Both the position numbers and the translations under genes were made by a program. From Clostridium bovifaecis (GTDB taxonomy: Bacteria; Bacillota; Clostridia; Clostridiales; Clostridiaceae), in NCBI GenBank assembly GCA_009738435.1, contig CP046522.1, forward strand, positions 2,139,249 through 2,203,248: DNA of 64,000 bases, written 5' to 3'. The notes below the pieces were generated by a model, which saw only the letters and a program-made list of their open reading frames with translations, did not search any database and was not told the origin of the DNA. This document shows positions 17,948-27,914 of the stretch, piece after piece (within the stretch, counting starts at the first letter, position 1; every line of letters begins with the position of its first letter).

Positions 17948-19331
17948 CTATGCCCTATCTACAGCATATACATCGTTTCTCTTTTCTTTTTCTAACTCTT
18001 TAAAGTATTGTTTAGTTTCACTTACTATAATTCCGCTTAATCCAACTAAAGCAATAAGATTTGGTATTGCCATAAGTCCATTTACTATATCTGCAACTAT
18101 CCAGATTAGTTCAAGCTTTAAGAAAGCTCCTGATGCAACTAAAACTATATATTATTCTAAAAGGTTTTATCCCTTTAACACCAGTTAAATAAACCATACA
18201 TCTTTCACCATAATAATTCCATCCAAGTATAGTTGTAAAGGCGAAAAATATAAGTCCTATGGTTACAATCATTTGTCCTATAATAGGGACTGATAAACCT
18301 GCTTTAAAAGCAGCATTAGTCATAGCAGCTCCCTGCAAATCTGAATTCCAAACACCTGTCAATATTAACACAAGCCCTGTCATGGTGCAGATTACTATAG
18401 TATCAAAGAAAGTTCCTGTCATGGATATAAGCCCTTGACGAACACAAGATTTTGTTCTTGCTGCTGCCGCTGCTATTGGTGCACTACCAAGTCCTGACTC
18501 ATTTGAGAAAACTCCTCTTGCTACACCATTTCTAATAGCCATCATCATTGTTGCCCCAGCAAAACCACCTGCTGCTGCCGTAGGAGTAAAAGCTCCTTTT
18601 ATTACTAACATTACTGTTTCAGGTAAAATTCCTATGTTAGCTATTAGTATTACTATGGATCCTAATATATAGAAAGCAGCCATAAACGGTACGACCTTTT
18701 CAGAAACTGCTGCAATGCTCTTAATTCCCCCAAGAGTTACTAAGGCTACTAAAACAGTTATTATTACTGCAGTTGCTGCTATTGGTAGATTGAATGTTAT
18801 CTTTACTGCTTCAGTAATAGCGTTGACCTGTGGGAAAGTTCCTATTCCAAAGAAGGCTACCCCAACACCAAATACAGCAAATACTTTAGCAAGCCACTTG
18901 CTGCCAAGCCCTCTTTCTATATAGTACATAGGACCTCCAGCCATTTGTCCATTTTCATCAGCTACTCTGAATTTTATAGCCAATAATCCCTCTGCATACT
19001 TTGTAGCCATACCAAAAAATGCAGCCATCCACATCCAAAATAAGGCTCCTGGTCCTCCAACCTTTATAGCTGTTGCTACCCCAACTATATTACCCGTACC
19101 AATAGTAGCAGATAATGCTGTGCACAGCGCTGCAAAGCTGGATACATCTCCTTCTTCTTCTAATTCATCATCTTTTCCAAATACGTATTTTAAGGCTAAT
19201 GGTAATTTAAGAATTTGTAATAGACCAAGCCTAATGGTTAAATAAATACCTGTTCCAACCAATAGGATTAATAATGGTGGACCCCATACTATAGAGTCGA
19301 TTTTGTTGAATACTTCTAATACTTTTGACAT
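17948..19331 (-). pseudogene. Sodium:alanine/glycine symporter (AGCS family), frame broken at a TA run
   Basis: Sodium-coupled uptake of alanine or glycine (AGCS/DAACS family). The uninterrupted frame (18111-19331) has IDSIVWGPPLLILLVGTGIY, SFAALCTALSATIGTGNIVG, GGPMYYIERGLG and SNESGLGSAPIAAAAART, but ends abnormally after [10 protein letters not shown] with [11 protein letters not shown]-stop. The other frame carries the family C-terminus ([32 protein letters not shown]) down to a stop at 17948. Adding one TA to the run at 18146-18152 joins them into [13 protein letters not shown] and gives a normal 461-residue protein. The tandem glycine riboswitch in the leader points to glycine as a substrate. 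Confidence 0.88.
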
Positions 19332-19409
19332 GTTATCATCCTCCTAAGATATGTTTTAAAGTTGGAGGAGGAATATGAATTATTGCAAAAAATTGTACAT
19401 TGCAAAATA

Positions 19410-19608
19410 ATCCTTTCCTCTGTCCTTTTACCTGAGAGTTTCAATAGCATAGTGGCGCCAAGCTATTTTTCTCCTTCGGTGTCCAATTAAATGGATCTCT
19501 CCAGAGGCTCGTCCAGTAACGGTCATCTGCTATACTATAGCTACCTGAAAGATTGACCTCTTCGGTGGATGGAAAACCATCTCTCTCCCGCTACCTTCAT
19601 CCGAACAC
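19410..19608 (-). promoter_or_regulatory. Tandem glycine riboswitch
   Basis: The minus strand contains two successive glycine aptamers: the first with GTAGCGGGAGAG, CACCGAAGAGG and TCTTTCAGGTA, the second with CTCTGGAGAGATCC, CACCGAAGGAG and AAACTCTCAGGTAAAAGGAC. The aptamers are joined by a short linker, the usual tandem form. After the second aptamer, sequences complementary to each other and a TCCTCCTCC tract (19363-19371) precede the AGGAGGA ribosome site of the symporter, so control may be by ribosome access; this last point is inference. The promoter region 19612-19665 is AT-rich and includes TTGACT. Confidence 0.95.
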
Positions 19609-19682
19609 TATTTAATTATATTATATTATTGTTTATATTATAATAAAAGTCAAACAATAATACAAGATTATTATTAAAAACT

Positions 19683-19715
19683 TGCAAAAAAGAAAAATGG
19701 CCTCACGACCATTTC
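19683..19715 (-). terminator. Terminator after the 97-residue membrane protein gene
   Basis: On the minus strand AAATGG and CCATTT pair around a short loop, followed by TTTCTTTTTT. It lies just after the stop of the small membrane protein gene and upstream of the glycine riboswitch promoter. Confidence 0.65.
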
Positions 19716-19726
19716 TTGCATATTAA

Positions 19727-20020
19727 TTATCCTCTTATATATCTTTTTCTTCCTGTGTATGTTACCACCATCAAAACTACTATTATTATCATGATGATAT
19801 TGCTGTACCTTTCATAATATCCCATGAATCCCATTACGGAAAAAATCAACATGAATATACCTATAAGCATTGTTGTAATTCTCTCCCACTTTACTAATCC
19901 TTCTATATCTTTTACCTTCTCATTAGCATATTTAGCCCGAGTAAATTTTTCCATAAAGATTCCGAAAACTATTTCTATTATTCCTAAAACAAGTAATAGA
20001 ACATTCATCCCTGAGTTCAT
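19727..20020 (-). CDS. Small integral membrane protein of unknown function
   Basis: A 97-residue protein with three predicted hydrophobic segments (about residues 5-23, 49-67 and 72-88) and a charged loop FTRAKYANEKVKDIEGLVKWER between the first two. I do not recognise a domain with confidence. It has a GGGAG ribosome site and lies 64 bases downstream of the sigma-54 activator in the same direction, so it may share its transcript. Confidence 0.65.
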   Translation of the reverse strand: MNSGMNVLLLVLGIIEIVFGIFMEKFTRAKYANEKVKDIEGLVKWERITTMLIGIFMLIFSVMGFMGYYERYSNIIMIIIVVLMVVTYTGRKRYIRG

Positions 20021-20084
20021 TATATTATCTCCCTTACAAAATTATAGTTAATTCAAGTTAATTATACAAAAAATTTTTACAATT

Positions 20085-21494
20085 TTAAATTGATTTTTTT
20101 ATTTTAATTCCGAATTTGTCCATTTTTTTGTATAAAAGACTTCTGTGAATACCTAGCTCATTGGCTGCTAATTGGCAGTTCCAATTGCATTTTCTCAAAA
20201 CTTCTTTTACTATAGAACACTCGTAACTATCTACCATGTTCTTTAACATCTTTTCATCTGAACCAGAAAAGCTATTTACCTTATGGCTAGAGGCCATTTT
20301 AGCAGGCAAATCCGTTAACTGTATTATAAACTCATCGCAGGACGCGTATGCACTTTTAATCACGTTATCTAATTCTCTTATGTTCCCTGGCCATGAGTAA
20401 TCTTGAAAGCATTTCTTGACTTCATTGCTTAGTGTAACAGAAGTTCTATATTCAATATTAATTTTATTCAAGAAATAGTTTGCAAATATCAGTATATCCT
20501 CTTTTCGTTCTCTAAGGGGAATCATCTCGATGTTAATAACATTGAGTCTATAATATAAATCCTCTCTGAATCTTCCCTCTTTTACCATTTCGTTTAAATT
20601 TCTTCTCGTAGCTGCTATAACTCTAATGTCTACAGAAGTTGGCGTAGTTCCTCCTATCTTTTCAACTTCTTTTTCCTGTAGTACTCTCAAAAGTTTAACC
20701 TGCATATCCAGCGGCATATCGCCAATTTCATCTAAAAATATAGTTCCTCCATCTGCCTGAATAAACTTACCTTTTTTGCCACCCTTCTTTGCACCTGTAA
20801 ATGAACCTTCTTCATATCCGAATAACTCGGACTCTAAAAGTTCAGAAGGTATTGCCCCACAGTTAATGCTAACCATAGGTTTATTCTTTCTATCACTGCC
20901 ATTATGGATTGCTCTAGCAAATACTTCTTTTCCTGTTCCTGTCTCTCCCGTTAATAAAACTGGAAATAAATTTTTAGCAGCTCTCATTCCAGTTTTCTTA
21001 ATATCTAAGAAATTTTTGCTGCTTCCAATCATTCCGTCAAAGGAATACTGATTTGTAGTAATTCTATTATATTCTTCTTTATAAAATTCAAGTTCTGAAT
21101 ATTCTCTCATTAACTTTTGTGCACAATCAAGGGTTTGTAATCTAAACTTTACCTGAGCTACACCAGCAATTACTTCCTGCTTTTCATTAAAAACGCAAGA
21201 TCTACTAACTAAAAGAAAGCTATTATCACTCTCTTTAGTTTCCCCATCTGCAAACTTATGTATAGCACCTTCTTCTCTATAAGCATTTTTTACAATATCA
21301 ATCATTTTTGTATTTGATATAATTTCTTTTATGCTTCTTCCTATTGCTTTTTCTTTGCTGGTTCCTAAAAAATCACAATACTGGTCATTAATATCTGTAA
21401 CAATACCTTCTTTGTCAACAACTATAAATCCATCATCCGTCATTGTCAGTATTTCATCGAATATGTATTTATATCTATCTAAATCATTTTTCAT
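20085..21494 (-). CDS. Sigma-54-dependent transcriptional activator (PAS-AAA+-Fis)
   Basis: A 469-residue enhancer-binding protein. It has a PAS-like sensor domain (about residues 1-120, with [17 protein letters not shown]), an AAA+ domain with Walker A GETGTGKE, the sigma-54 contact loop GSFTGA (a variant of GAFTGA), Walker [11 protein letters not shown], and [12 protein letters not shown] Fis-type helix-turn-helix ends the protein ([17 protein letters not shown]). It lies downstream of the acyl-CoA gene cluster, and a good -24/-12 promoter stands before the first gene of that cluster, so it is probably its activator. The signal sensed by the PAS domain is unknown; a CoA thioester or short-chain acid is a guess. 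Confidence 0.9.
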   Translation of the reverse strand: MKNDLDRYKYIFDEILTMTDDGFIVVDKEGIVTDINDQYCDFLGTSKEKAIGRSIKEIISNTKMIDIVKNAYREEGAIHKFADGETKESDNSFLLVSRSCVFNEKQEVIAGVAQVKFRLQTLDCAQKLMREYSELEFYKEEYNRITTNQYSFDGMIGSSKNFLDIKKTGMRAAKNLFPVLLTGETGTGKEVFARAIHNGSDRKNKPMVSINCGAIPSELLESELFGYEEGSFTGAKKGGKKGKFIQADGGTIFLDEIGDMPLDMQVKLLRVLQEKEVEKIGGTTPTSVDIRVIAATRRNLNEMVKEGRFREDLYYRLNVINIEMIPLRERKEDILIFANYFLNKINIEYRTSVTLSNEVKKCFQDYSWPGNIRELDNVIKSAYASCDEFIIQLTDLPAKMASSHKVNSFSGSDEKMLKNMVDSYECSIVKEVLRKCNWNCQLAANELGIHRSLLYKKMDKFGIKIKKSI

Positions 21495-21529
21495 AATCGT
21501 TACACCTCACCCGTTTGTGAAATAAATTT

Positions 21530-21563
21530 AAATAGGCAGACGTAGCTGTCTGCCTATTTGCTT
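21530..21563. terminator. Terminator-like hairpin between etfA and the activator gene
   Basis: A strong stem, AATAGGCAGAC pairing with GTCTGCCTATT around a six-base loop, followed by ATTTAAATTT on the minus strand. It probably ends the acyl-CoA operon or reduces read-through into the regulator. Confidence 0.6.
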
Positions 21564-21678
21564 ATCGCTAAGCTACTATCTAATTTTATTATACTTTTAA
21601 ACTAAATTATTAGCAATAATAGCTAATTTTTAAAGTACTAAATTAAAAATTATTGTGATTATATTTCGAAATTTAGTT

Positions 21679-21752
21679 TTACTTTGTAGCCATTACAGTT
21701 CCTTCTCCCTCAATAACCATTTCTCCTAGGTAAATAGCATCAGCATATAGTC
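21679..21752 (-). other. Coding-like tail after etfA in another frame
   Basis: Directly after the etfA stop, a different frame reads RLYADAIYLGEMVIEGEG and then TVMATK before a stop at 21679. Removing two bases (a TA) near 21766 would fuse it to EtfA, whose own stop follows NNSFEV. EtfA proteins do not normally have such a tail, so this is either a frameshifted extension, the remnant of a lost gene, or chance. An in-frame ATG with AGGAG before it also gives a 13-residue peptide. Confidence 0.35.
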
Positions 21753-22793
21753 TTATACTTCAAAAGAGTTATTCTTTTCAATCTCTTCAATCATAGCTGG
21801 AATAACTTCCTTTAAATCTCCTACAATGCCAAAGTCACAAACCTTGAAAATAGGTGCTGTTGGGTCACTATTTATTGCTACAATATATTTTGACTCACTC
21901 ATACCTGCTAAATGCTGGATAGCTCCAGAAATACCACAAGCAAAATAAATCCCTGGTCTTACTGTTGTGCCTGTCTGCCCTATCTGGTGCATGCTATCAA
22001 TCCAGCCTGCATCTACACATGCTCTAGAAGAGCCCACTTCTCCACCTAATTTTTCTGCAAAGGCTCTGATTAGTTCAAAGCCTTCAGGTCCTTTTACACC
22101 ACGTCCACCAGATACAATAATCTTTGCATCTGTAAGGTTAACTCTCTTTTTACAACTCTTTATAATTTCAACAACCTTAGCTATAATATCTCCCTCAGTA
22201 AGGCTAGGAGTTATTACTTCTACAGTCCCTGATGGATTATCTATGTGAGCTGCCTTTTGCATAACCCCAGGTCTTACTGTAGCCATTTGAGGTCTATTAA
22301 TTGGACATATTATGGTAGCCATTAAATTCCCACCAAAGGCTGGTCTTGTTTGAAGTATTTTCCCATCTGTAGAATCTATCTCAAGCTTTGTACAATCAGC
22401 AACTAATCCTGTACCAACTTTTGCTGCAATTCTAGGTCCTATATCTCTTCCTATGGATGTAGCTCCAACTAGGACTATTTCAGGTTTTCTCTCAAGAATG
22501 AGGTTAGCAATTGAAATTGAATAACCATCTGTTGAGAAAGTCTTTAATAATGGACTAGAAATATATAAAACCTTATCTACACCGTAATGAAGAAGCTTAT
22601 TTACTTCCTCATCAATTTCATGTCCTGCCACAACTGCAATTACCTTTTTATTAATTTCACTAGCAAGTTTTTTAGCTTCCCCAATTAATTCTATAGTTAC
22701 AGGGTGAATTTTCCCTTCTCTTTGTTCCCCAATTACCCATATATCATTATAATCATTTAAATTAATATTCTGATTTACTTTTGCTCTATTCAT
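21753..22793 (-). CDS. etfA: Electron transfer flavoprotein, alpha subunit
   Basis: FAD-binding subunit that passes electrons to or from an acyl-CoA dehydrogenase. The 346-residue protein has the N-terminal alpha/beta domain (NDIWVIGEQREGKIHPVTIE) and the C-terminal FAD domain with GGRGVKGPEGF, EVGSSRACVDAGW, IGQTGTTVRPGIYFACGISG and AINSDPTAPIF, all conserved. It lies 15 bases after etfB, so EtfBA and the dehydrogenase should form one complex; in clostridia such complexes can be electron-bifurcating, which I cannot establish here. The stop follows NNSFEV; see the tail described separately. Confidence 0.95.
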   Translation of the reverse strand: MNRAKVNQNINLNDYNDIWVIGEQREGKIHPVTIELIGEAKKLASEINKKVIAVVAGHEIDEEVNKLLHYGVDKVLYISSPLLKTFSTDGYSISIANLILERKPEIVLVGATSIGRDIGPRIAAKVGTGLVADCTKLEIDSTDGKILQTRPAFGGNLMATIICPINRPQMATVRPGVMQKAAHIDNPSGTVEVITPSLTEGDIIAKVVEIIKSCKKRVNLTDAKIIVSGGRGVKGPEGFELIRAFAEKLGGEVGSSRACVDAGWIDSMHQIGQTGTTVRPGIYFACGISGAIQHLAGMSESKYIVAINSDPTAPIFKVCDFGIVGDLKEVIPAMIEEIEKNNSFEV

Positions 22794-22808
22794 ATTTGCA
22801 CCTACCTC

Positions 22809-23603
22809 CTATATAAGCTTCAGATCAGCAAGCTTGCTAATTAAAACAGCTGCTTTTTCTTTTCCGTCGATTCCATCAATGATTTCTGCTGTTTTAGACT
22901 TTGTTGGTACAAAAGATTTGTATACATTAGTGGGAGAACCTTTAAGTCCAATTTGTGTTAGGTCAATTACTAAATCATTTATACCCCAAACCACTATCGC
23001 ATCTGCATCAGGTGCATAAGCCTTAAAAATACCTTTTACACTTGGATATCTTGGAACATTTAATTCTTTAATAGCTGTCAAAAGTACAGGTAACTTAGAT
23101 TCTATTACATAGTCTCCTGTTTCTGTAAATCTTGTAACTGTTACCTTATCTTCTCCTACCCTAACTTCTTTTGCATAAGTTATTTGTGGAACATTTAAAA
23201 ATTCAGCGATTTCAGGACCAACCTGCGCTGTATCCCCATCAATGGCCTGTCTTCCACAAAGAATAATGTCATAATTTCCGACCTTTTCAATAGCTGCAGT
23301 AAGTACTGTAGCAGTTGCCCAAGTATCAGAACCTCCAAAGGCTCTATCACTAACAAGAATTGCCTCATCAGCTCCCATTGCAAGAGCTTCTCTTAAGGCT
23401 TCTTTTGCTTGAGGAGGTCCCATACTTATCACAGTAACCTTCCCGCCTTTTTCATCTTTTATTGTAAGGGCTGCCTCAAGAGCATTTTTGTCATCTGGAT
23501 TTATAATACTAGGCACACCATCTCTTATAAGTGTTCCTGTCTCTTGATTAATTCTAACTTCGTTTGTATCTGGAACCTGCTTTAAGCATACAATTATATT
23601 CAT
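22809..23603 (-). CDS. etfB: Electron transfer flavoprotein, beta subunit
   Basis: A 264-residue partner of EtfA. The conserved motifs are MNIIVCLKQVPDTNEVRIN, ALEAALTIKD, the nucleotide-binding ALAMGADEAILVSD, DIILCGRQAIDGDTAQVGPEIAEFL, and the C-terminal VWGINDLVID signature region. It lies 11 bases after the acyl-CoA dehydrogenase gene and 15 before etfA, the usual clostridial acd-etfB-etfA arrangement. The ATG has a GGAGGG site. Confidence 0.96.
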   Translation of the reverse strand: MNIIVCLKQVPDTNEVRINQETGTLIRDGVPSIINPDDKNALEAALTIKDEKGGKVTVISMGPPQAKEALREALAMGADEAILVSDRAFGGSDTWATATVLTAAIEKVGNYDIILCGRQAIDGDTAQVGPEIAEFLNVPQITYAKEVRVGEDKVTVTRFTETGDYVIESKLPVLLTAIKELNVPRYPSVKGIFKAYAPDADAIVVWGINDLVIDLTQIGLKGSPTNVYKSFVPTKSKTAEIIDGIDGKEKAAVLISKLADLKLI

Positions 23604-23614
23604 CTCTTTCCCTC

Positions 23615-24751
23615 CTAGCTTAATACTGCTCTTGAAATTACTAGCTTATGAATTTCAGAAGTACCTTCATAAATTTCAGTAATCTTTGCATCACGATACA
23701 TTCTTTCTAATGGATAGTCCTTCATATAGCCATATCCTCCATGAACCTGTAATGCAAGGTTTGTAACAAATCTAGCTGTTTCTGCTGCATTTATTTTAGC
23801 CATAGCTGCTTCCTTAGTATGAGGCTGTCCTGTTGCTTTTAAGTGTGCTGCATAGTAAACTAGCCATCTAGCTGCTTCAATCTTAGTTGCCATATCAGAT
23901 ATATACCAAGTAAGACCTTGAAGAGCTGTAAGTGGCTTTCCAAACTGAACTCTTTCCTTCATGTATTTTACACTTTCCTCTAATGCACCTTCAGCAATTC
24001 CAAGAGCTTGAGCAGCAACTCCAATTCTTGCACCGTCAAGAGCAGTCATAGCCATCATGAATCCCTTGCCTTCTTTACCTACAAGGTTTTCCTTCGGAAC
24101 ACGGCAGTTATCAAAGATAAGCTCTACAGTTTCTGAACCATGGATACCCATTTTTTCTTCAATCTTTCCTATAGTAAAGCCTGGAGTCCCTTTTTCCACA
24201 AGAATACAAGATAAGCCTTTAAGTCCTTTAGTAGGATCTGTTAATGCAAAAATAAGTAAATGTTGCGCCTGTCCTCCACCAGAGATAAAGCATTTAGTTC
24301 CATTAAGAACATATTCATCTCCATCTAAAATAGCTGTTGTCTTAGCAGCACCTGCATCTGAACCTGCATTAGGCTCTGTTAGCGCAAAAGCTCCAAGGCA
24401 TCCTCCACTTGTTACCTGTGGTAGATACTTCTGTTTCTGTTCTTCAGTTCCAAACTTTTGAAGAACTTGAGCAAAAATAGTGTGTATAGAAAGTATAGCT
24501 GCTGTAGCTCCACATTTTTTAGCAATTTCAGAAACAACTATAACCTTATCAATATCATTCCCACCAGAACCGCCGTATTCTACAGGTGTGCCAATTCCGG
24601 TAAAACCTATCTTAGTCATCTTATCAAATGTTTCCCTTGGGAATCTTCCTGTTTTATCAATTTCTGCTGCAATTGGTCCAACTTCATTCTCAGCGAATTC
24701 TCTTGCAACCTTCTGCAGCATTAGCTGCGCATCTGTAAATTTAAAATCCAT
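23615..24751 (-). CDS. Acyl-CoA dehydrogenase (short-chain, Bcd-like)
   Basis: FAD-dependent acyl-CoA dehydrogenase or reductase of 378 residues, the usual length. Motifs include ALTEPNAGSDAG, the FAD-binding CFISGGGQA region, EEKMGIHGSETVELIFDNC, VQFGKPLTALQGLTW, QVHGGYGYMKDYPLERMYRD, and the catalytic glutamate in ITEIYEGTSEIHKLVI. With EtfAB it would act on a short-chain acyl-CoA such as butyryl- or crotonyl-CoA. The exact substrate and direction are not clear from the sequence; the CoA-transferase and hydratase in the same cluster suggest use of an imported acid. Confidence 0.93.
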   Translation of the reverse strand: MDFKFTDAQLMLQKVAREFAENEVGPIAAEIDKTGRFPRETFDKMTKIGFTGIGTPVEYGGSGGNDIDKVIVVSEIAKKCGATAAILSIHTIFAQVLQKFGTEEQKQKYLPQVTSGGCLGAFALTEPNAGSDAGAAKTTAILDGDEYVLNGTKCFISGGGQAQHLLIFALTDPTKGLKGLSCILVEKGTPGFTIGKIEEKMGIHGSETVELIFDNCRVPKENLVGKEGKGFMMAMTALDGARIGVAAQALGIAEGALEESVKYMKERVQFGKPLTALQGLTWYISDMATKIEAARWLVYYAAHLKATGQPHTKEAAMAKINAAETARFVTNLALQVHGGYGYMKDYPLERMYRDAKITEIYEGTSEIHKLVISRAVLS

Positions 24752-24858
24752 ATTAAATCCTCCTTGTTTTCTAATTATATATAAGAGTTCCCATGACTAT
24801 GGAAGCCCTTCATTTTACAAAAATTTTCACTCTCAAATTTTATTCAGCTAATAAAGAT

Positions 24859-26418
24859 CTAAAACGATAGTCCCATTTTTTCATCTTTAAATATTCTTTC
24901 ATCCATTAACTTTAAGTCTTCTGCTATTAATGGTTTAAACTCCATGTTTGCAAGTATATCTTTTTCTAAATCCACTCCTGGAGCAATTTCAACTAACAAA
25001 ATTCCTTTTTCAGTTAATTTAAATACAGCTCTTTCTGTAATATAATAAACTTGTTGTCCACTTTCATTTGCATATTCAGCTGAAAAAGTTACTTGCTCTA
25101 ATTCTTTCTTAAACTTTATACCTTTTCCATCTTTTATGATATTAAGTTTTCCATCTTTAATTTCCATTTCCATTTTTCCTGCCTTAAAAGTTCCTGTGAA
25201 ATAAACCTTTTTAGCATTTTGGGAAATATTTATAAATCCGCCTGGTCCTACAACCCTTCCTGCAAATTTAGAAACATTAACATTACCCATAGGGTCAATT
25301 TCAGCAGCTCCTAGGAAAGACATATCTATTCCACCGCCATCATAAATGTCGAATATATCTGGTTGCTTATATATGGATTCTGGATTTACTGTACCTCCAA
25401 TACCAAGGCCACCTGTCGGTACACCGCCAAGGGCTCCTGATTCGATGGAAAGGGTAATCTGGTCTGCAAGTCCCTCTTCTCCTGCTACTGCTCCGACTGC
25501 TTCTGGAATACCAATGCCTAAATTGACAAGACTATTAGGTTGTAATTCCAAAGCCCCCCTTCTTCCACACACTTTTCTCTGGTCTAATTTCATAGGTTCA
25601 ATAGCTGCTAGAGGTATCTTAGTCTCACCAGAGAGCTCTGGCCTGTAGTAGTCACATATAAAGGACTGAAGACTACTTTCTCTGTTACCTTCTACAATAT
25701 AATCAACCATAAAGCCATGAACTTTAACGTCGTGTGCTTTTAAAGTTCCTTTTACAACAATTTGATCAACTTGAGCGATTACAATACCTCCAGAATTATG
25801 AACTGCAGCAGCCATTTCCAATTGATCTGAGAAAACAGCCTCTTTACATAAGGAAATATTTCCACTTTCGTCACCAATTGAACCTTTAATAAAACAAATA
25901 TCTATAGGGAAAGATTTATATAGTAAATAGTCCTTACCTTCTATGTTTACTAAAGAAACAACCTCTTCTTCAGAATCAACAGCTGCTTGATTTGCTTTAC
26001 ATCCTTCAAGTCTAGGATCTGCAAATGTTTTCAATCCAACATGAGTTAAAACTCCTGGTTTCTTTCCCGCTATTGCCCTAAGCATCTGGCTTGTAACCCC
26101 TTGAGGGATCATATAAGCTGCTAACTTATTTTCAACAACCAATTTATTAAGTCTTGGCTCTAATCCAATATGTGCACATATAAGCTTTTTAACTAGTCCT
26201 TCTTCACCAAGATGATTTGCTCCTCTTTCACCCCCATCTCCTACAGCTGCACAGTGGAAAACAGTAAGATCTTTAGGAGACTTTGTCTCAATGTATCTAT
26301 TCTGTAAACCTATTAATAAATCTTCTGGAATTCCAAAGCCAACAAATCCACCAACAGCGATTGTCATACCGTCTTTTACCATTTGAGCTGCTTGTTCGCG
26401 TGTAATTATTTTACTCAT
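24859..26418 (-). CDS. Acyl-CoA:acetate/propionate CoA-transferase (fused alpha-beta, Pct/YdiF type)
   Basis: A family I CoA-transferase of 519 residues in which both halves are fused, as in propionate CoA-transferase. The N-terminal half begins MSKIITREQAAQMVKDGMTI with the GGFVGFGIPEDL loop; the C-terminal half contains NLGIGIPEAVG and the catalytic glutamate in LSIESGALGGVPTGG. It moves CoA between a donor such as acetyl- or butyryl-CoA and a short-chain acid, activating the acid presumably imported by the adjacent GntP-type permease. It lies 107 bases before the acyl-CoA dehydrogenase gene. Confidence 0.9.
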   Translation of the reverse strand: MSKIITREQAAQMVKDGMTIAVGGFVGFGIPEDLLIGLQNRYIETKSPKDLTVFHCAAVGDGGERGANHLGEEGLVKKLICAHIGLEPRLNKLVVENKLAAYMIPQGVTSQMLRAIAGKKPGVLTHVGLKTFADPRLEGCKANQAAVDSEEEVVSLVNIEGKDYLLYKSFPIDICFIKGSIGDESGNISLCKEAVFSDQLEMAAAVHNSGGIVIAQVDQIVVKGTLKAHDVKVHGFMVDYIVEGNRESSLQSFICDYYRPELSGETKIPLAAIEPMKLDQRKVCGRRGALELQPNSLVNLGIGIPEAVGAVAGEEGLADQITLSIESGALGGVPTGGLGIGGTVNPESIYKQPDIFDIYDGGGIDMSFLGAAEIDPMGNVNVSKFAGRVVGPGGFINISQNAKKVYFTGTFKAGKMEMEIKDGKLNIIKDGKGIKFKKELEQVTFSAEYANESGQQVYYITERAVFKLTEKGILLVEIAPGVDLEKDILANMEFKPLIAEDLKLMDERIFKDEKMGLSF

Positions 26419-26485
26419 ACTAAAAACCCCCTCTGAATTAAATAAAATTAATAGTTTATTTCATAATCTTTTTGTGATTACTCTG

Positions 26486-27805
26486 TTACGGAAGCGTTGG
26501 AAATATTGAAAATAGGATTACAGCAACTATAGTACCAACTGCTGGAGTGAATACTGTAAGCCAGAATACTGGACCATATGCATCCTTATGTGTTTCATTA
26601 CATAAACCGTTTGTAACTGTAACGATGTATCCATTATGTGGCAGTGAGTCAAGGGCTGCAGATGAAATGGACATTGTTCTATGCAACGCAGCAGCTGCAA
26701 CACCTTTTGCTAAATAAACAGGTCCTAATAGTGGAGCTGCAATTCCTAATCCACCTGATGCAGAACCAGTAATACCTGCTATAACTGTTGTGCCTACAGC
26801 TACGCCTACAAATTCTGGCCCTGGAATATTAACCATTGCGCTTACAACAACTGGAAAAGCTAAGGATGCTTTAACTACTGCACCAAAACCAACAACAGCG
26901 CAAGTATTGCTAATAGCAAATACAGATGTTCTGCAAGCTTCTCCTACATTATCTAAAATTTTTTTATTGTCCTGATGCTTGTTTAAAATGATAAACACTA
27001 TTACAGAACCAACAAATACACCTGCTTCAAGAGGAAGTATTGTTTTTCCTCCAACTTTAACATTAATTAATATAATTGTAATAATTAGCGGAATCAAAGC
27101 CATAATTCCATTTGGAAGCTCTGCTTCATCATGAAAACTATCTACAGATTTTGCAACAAAGTGTTCCCCATTGGCTTTTGCTTTGTTTACCATTCTGTAT
27201 AAGAGAAATGCTCCAAGTACAAGAATCACAGCACATGAAATAAAACCAACAACTGTACCAGCCATTAAATCTGTTCCTAATGCTTGAGCAGGAATAGCAT
27301 TTTGAATCTGTGGAGCGCCTGGGGCAACCATAGCAAAGGTAGAACATCCAAAGGTTAAGGCAGCTGGAATGAACCTTCTAGGTAAATCAGCTTCTTTGAA
27401 AACTTCAATAGCAATAGGGAAAACAGCAAAACTTGCAACGAAAACACTAACTCCGCCGTAAGAGATAATACCGCAAGCTAAAGGTATTGAAATTAAAGCC
27501 ATGTTTTTGCCAAAGATTTTAACAATCATTTTTGCTATTGCCTTAGCACCATTTGTAACCTCATACATCTTACCCATTAAAGTACCTGTTAAGAAAATTA
27601 AGAAATTATTCTTAAAGAAGCCAACAAATCCTCCCATATAATCTGATTTCAAAGCATCATATAAATTAATTCCTCCTGTTAAAGCAACAATAGCTGAACA
27701 GGTTATAGCTATGATGAAAATGTTAACGCCTTTCATTACCAAAACCATCAATAGTGCCAGTGCGCCTATAATACCAATTAAACTTATAATTTCTAAGCTT
27801 GACAT
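26486..27805 (-). CDS. GntP-family organic-acid permease
   Basis: A 439-residue polytopic transporter of the GntP family (gluconate and related organic acids; some members carry 3-hydroxybutyrate or other short-chain acids). Typical features are the hydrophobic N-terminus IISLIGIIGALALLMVLVMK, YDALKSDYMGGFVGFFKNN, GGVSVFVASFAVFPIA and the C-terminal HRTMSISSAALDSLPHNGYI. It sits between a hydratase and a CoA-transferase, so its likely substrate is the acid activated by that transferase; which acid is unknown. The gene starts with a GGAAGG site. Confidence 0.85.
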   Translation of the reverse strand: MSSLEIISLIGIIGALALLMVLVMKGVNIFIIAITCSAIVALTGGINLYDALKSDYMGGFVGFFKNNFLIFLTGTLMGKMYEVTNGAKAIAKMIVKIFGKNMALISIPLACGIISYGGVSVFVASFAVFPIAIEVFKEADLPRRFIPAALTFGCSTFAMVAPGAPQIQNAIPAQALGTDLMAGTVVGFISCAVILVLGAFLLYRMVNKAKANGEHFVAKSVDSFHDEAELPNGIMALIPLIITIILINVKVGGKTILPLEAGVFVGSVIVFIILNKHQDNKKILDNVGEACRTSVFAISNTCAVVGFGAVVKASLAFPVVVSAMVNIPGPEFVGVAVGTTVIAGITGSASGGLGIAAPLLGPVYLAKGVAAAALHRTMSISSAALDSLPHNGYIVTVTNGLCNETHKDAYGPVFWLTVFTPAVGTIVAVILFSIFPTLP

Positions 27806-27914
27806 ATACTAACCTTCCTTTCACTTTTTATTACTTATTCATTTTGTTCGACTAATAACGTGTTATAAAAAATATGCTTTCTCATACTAATTATGTTTCT
27901 TTTTTTAGTCACTC

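Noticed and set aside
17759-17995. 78-residue plus-strand frame between purE and the symporter
   Set aside because: It overlaps the pur promoter and the symporter terminator and has no convincing ribosome site or family resemblance.
24057-24851. Long plus-strand frames opposite the acyl-CoA dehydrogenase
   Set aside because: They are antisense to a highly conserved gene and lack starts with ribosome sites.
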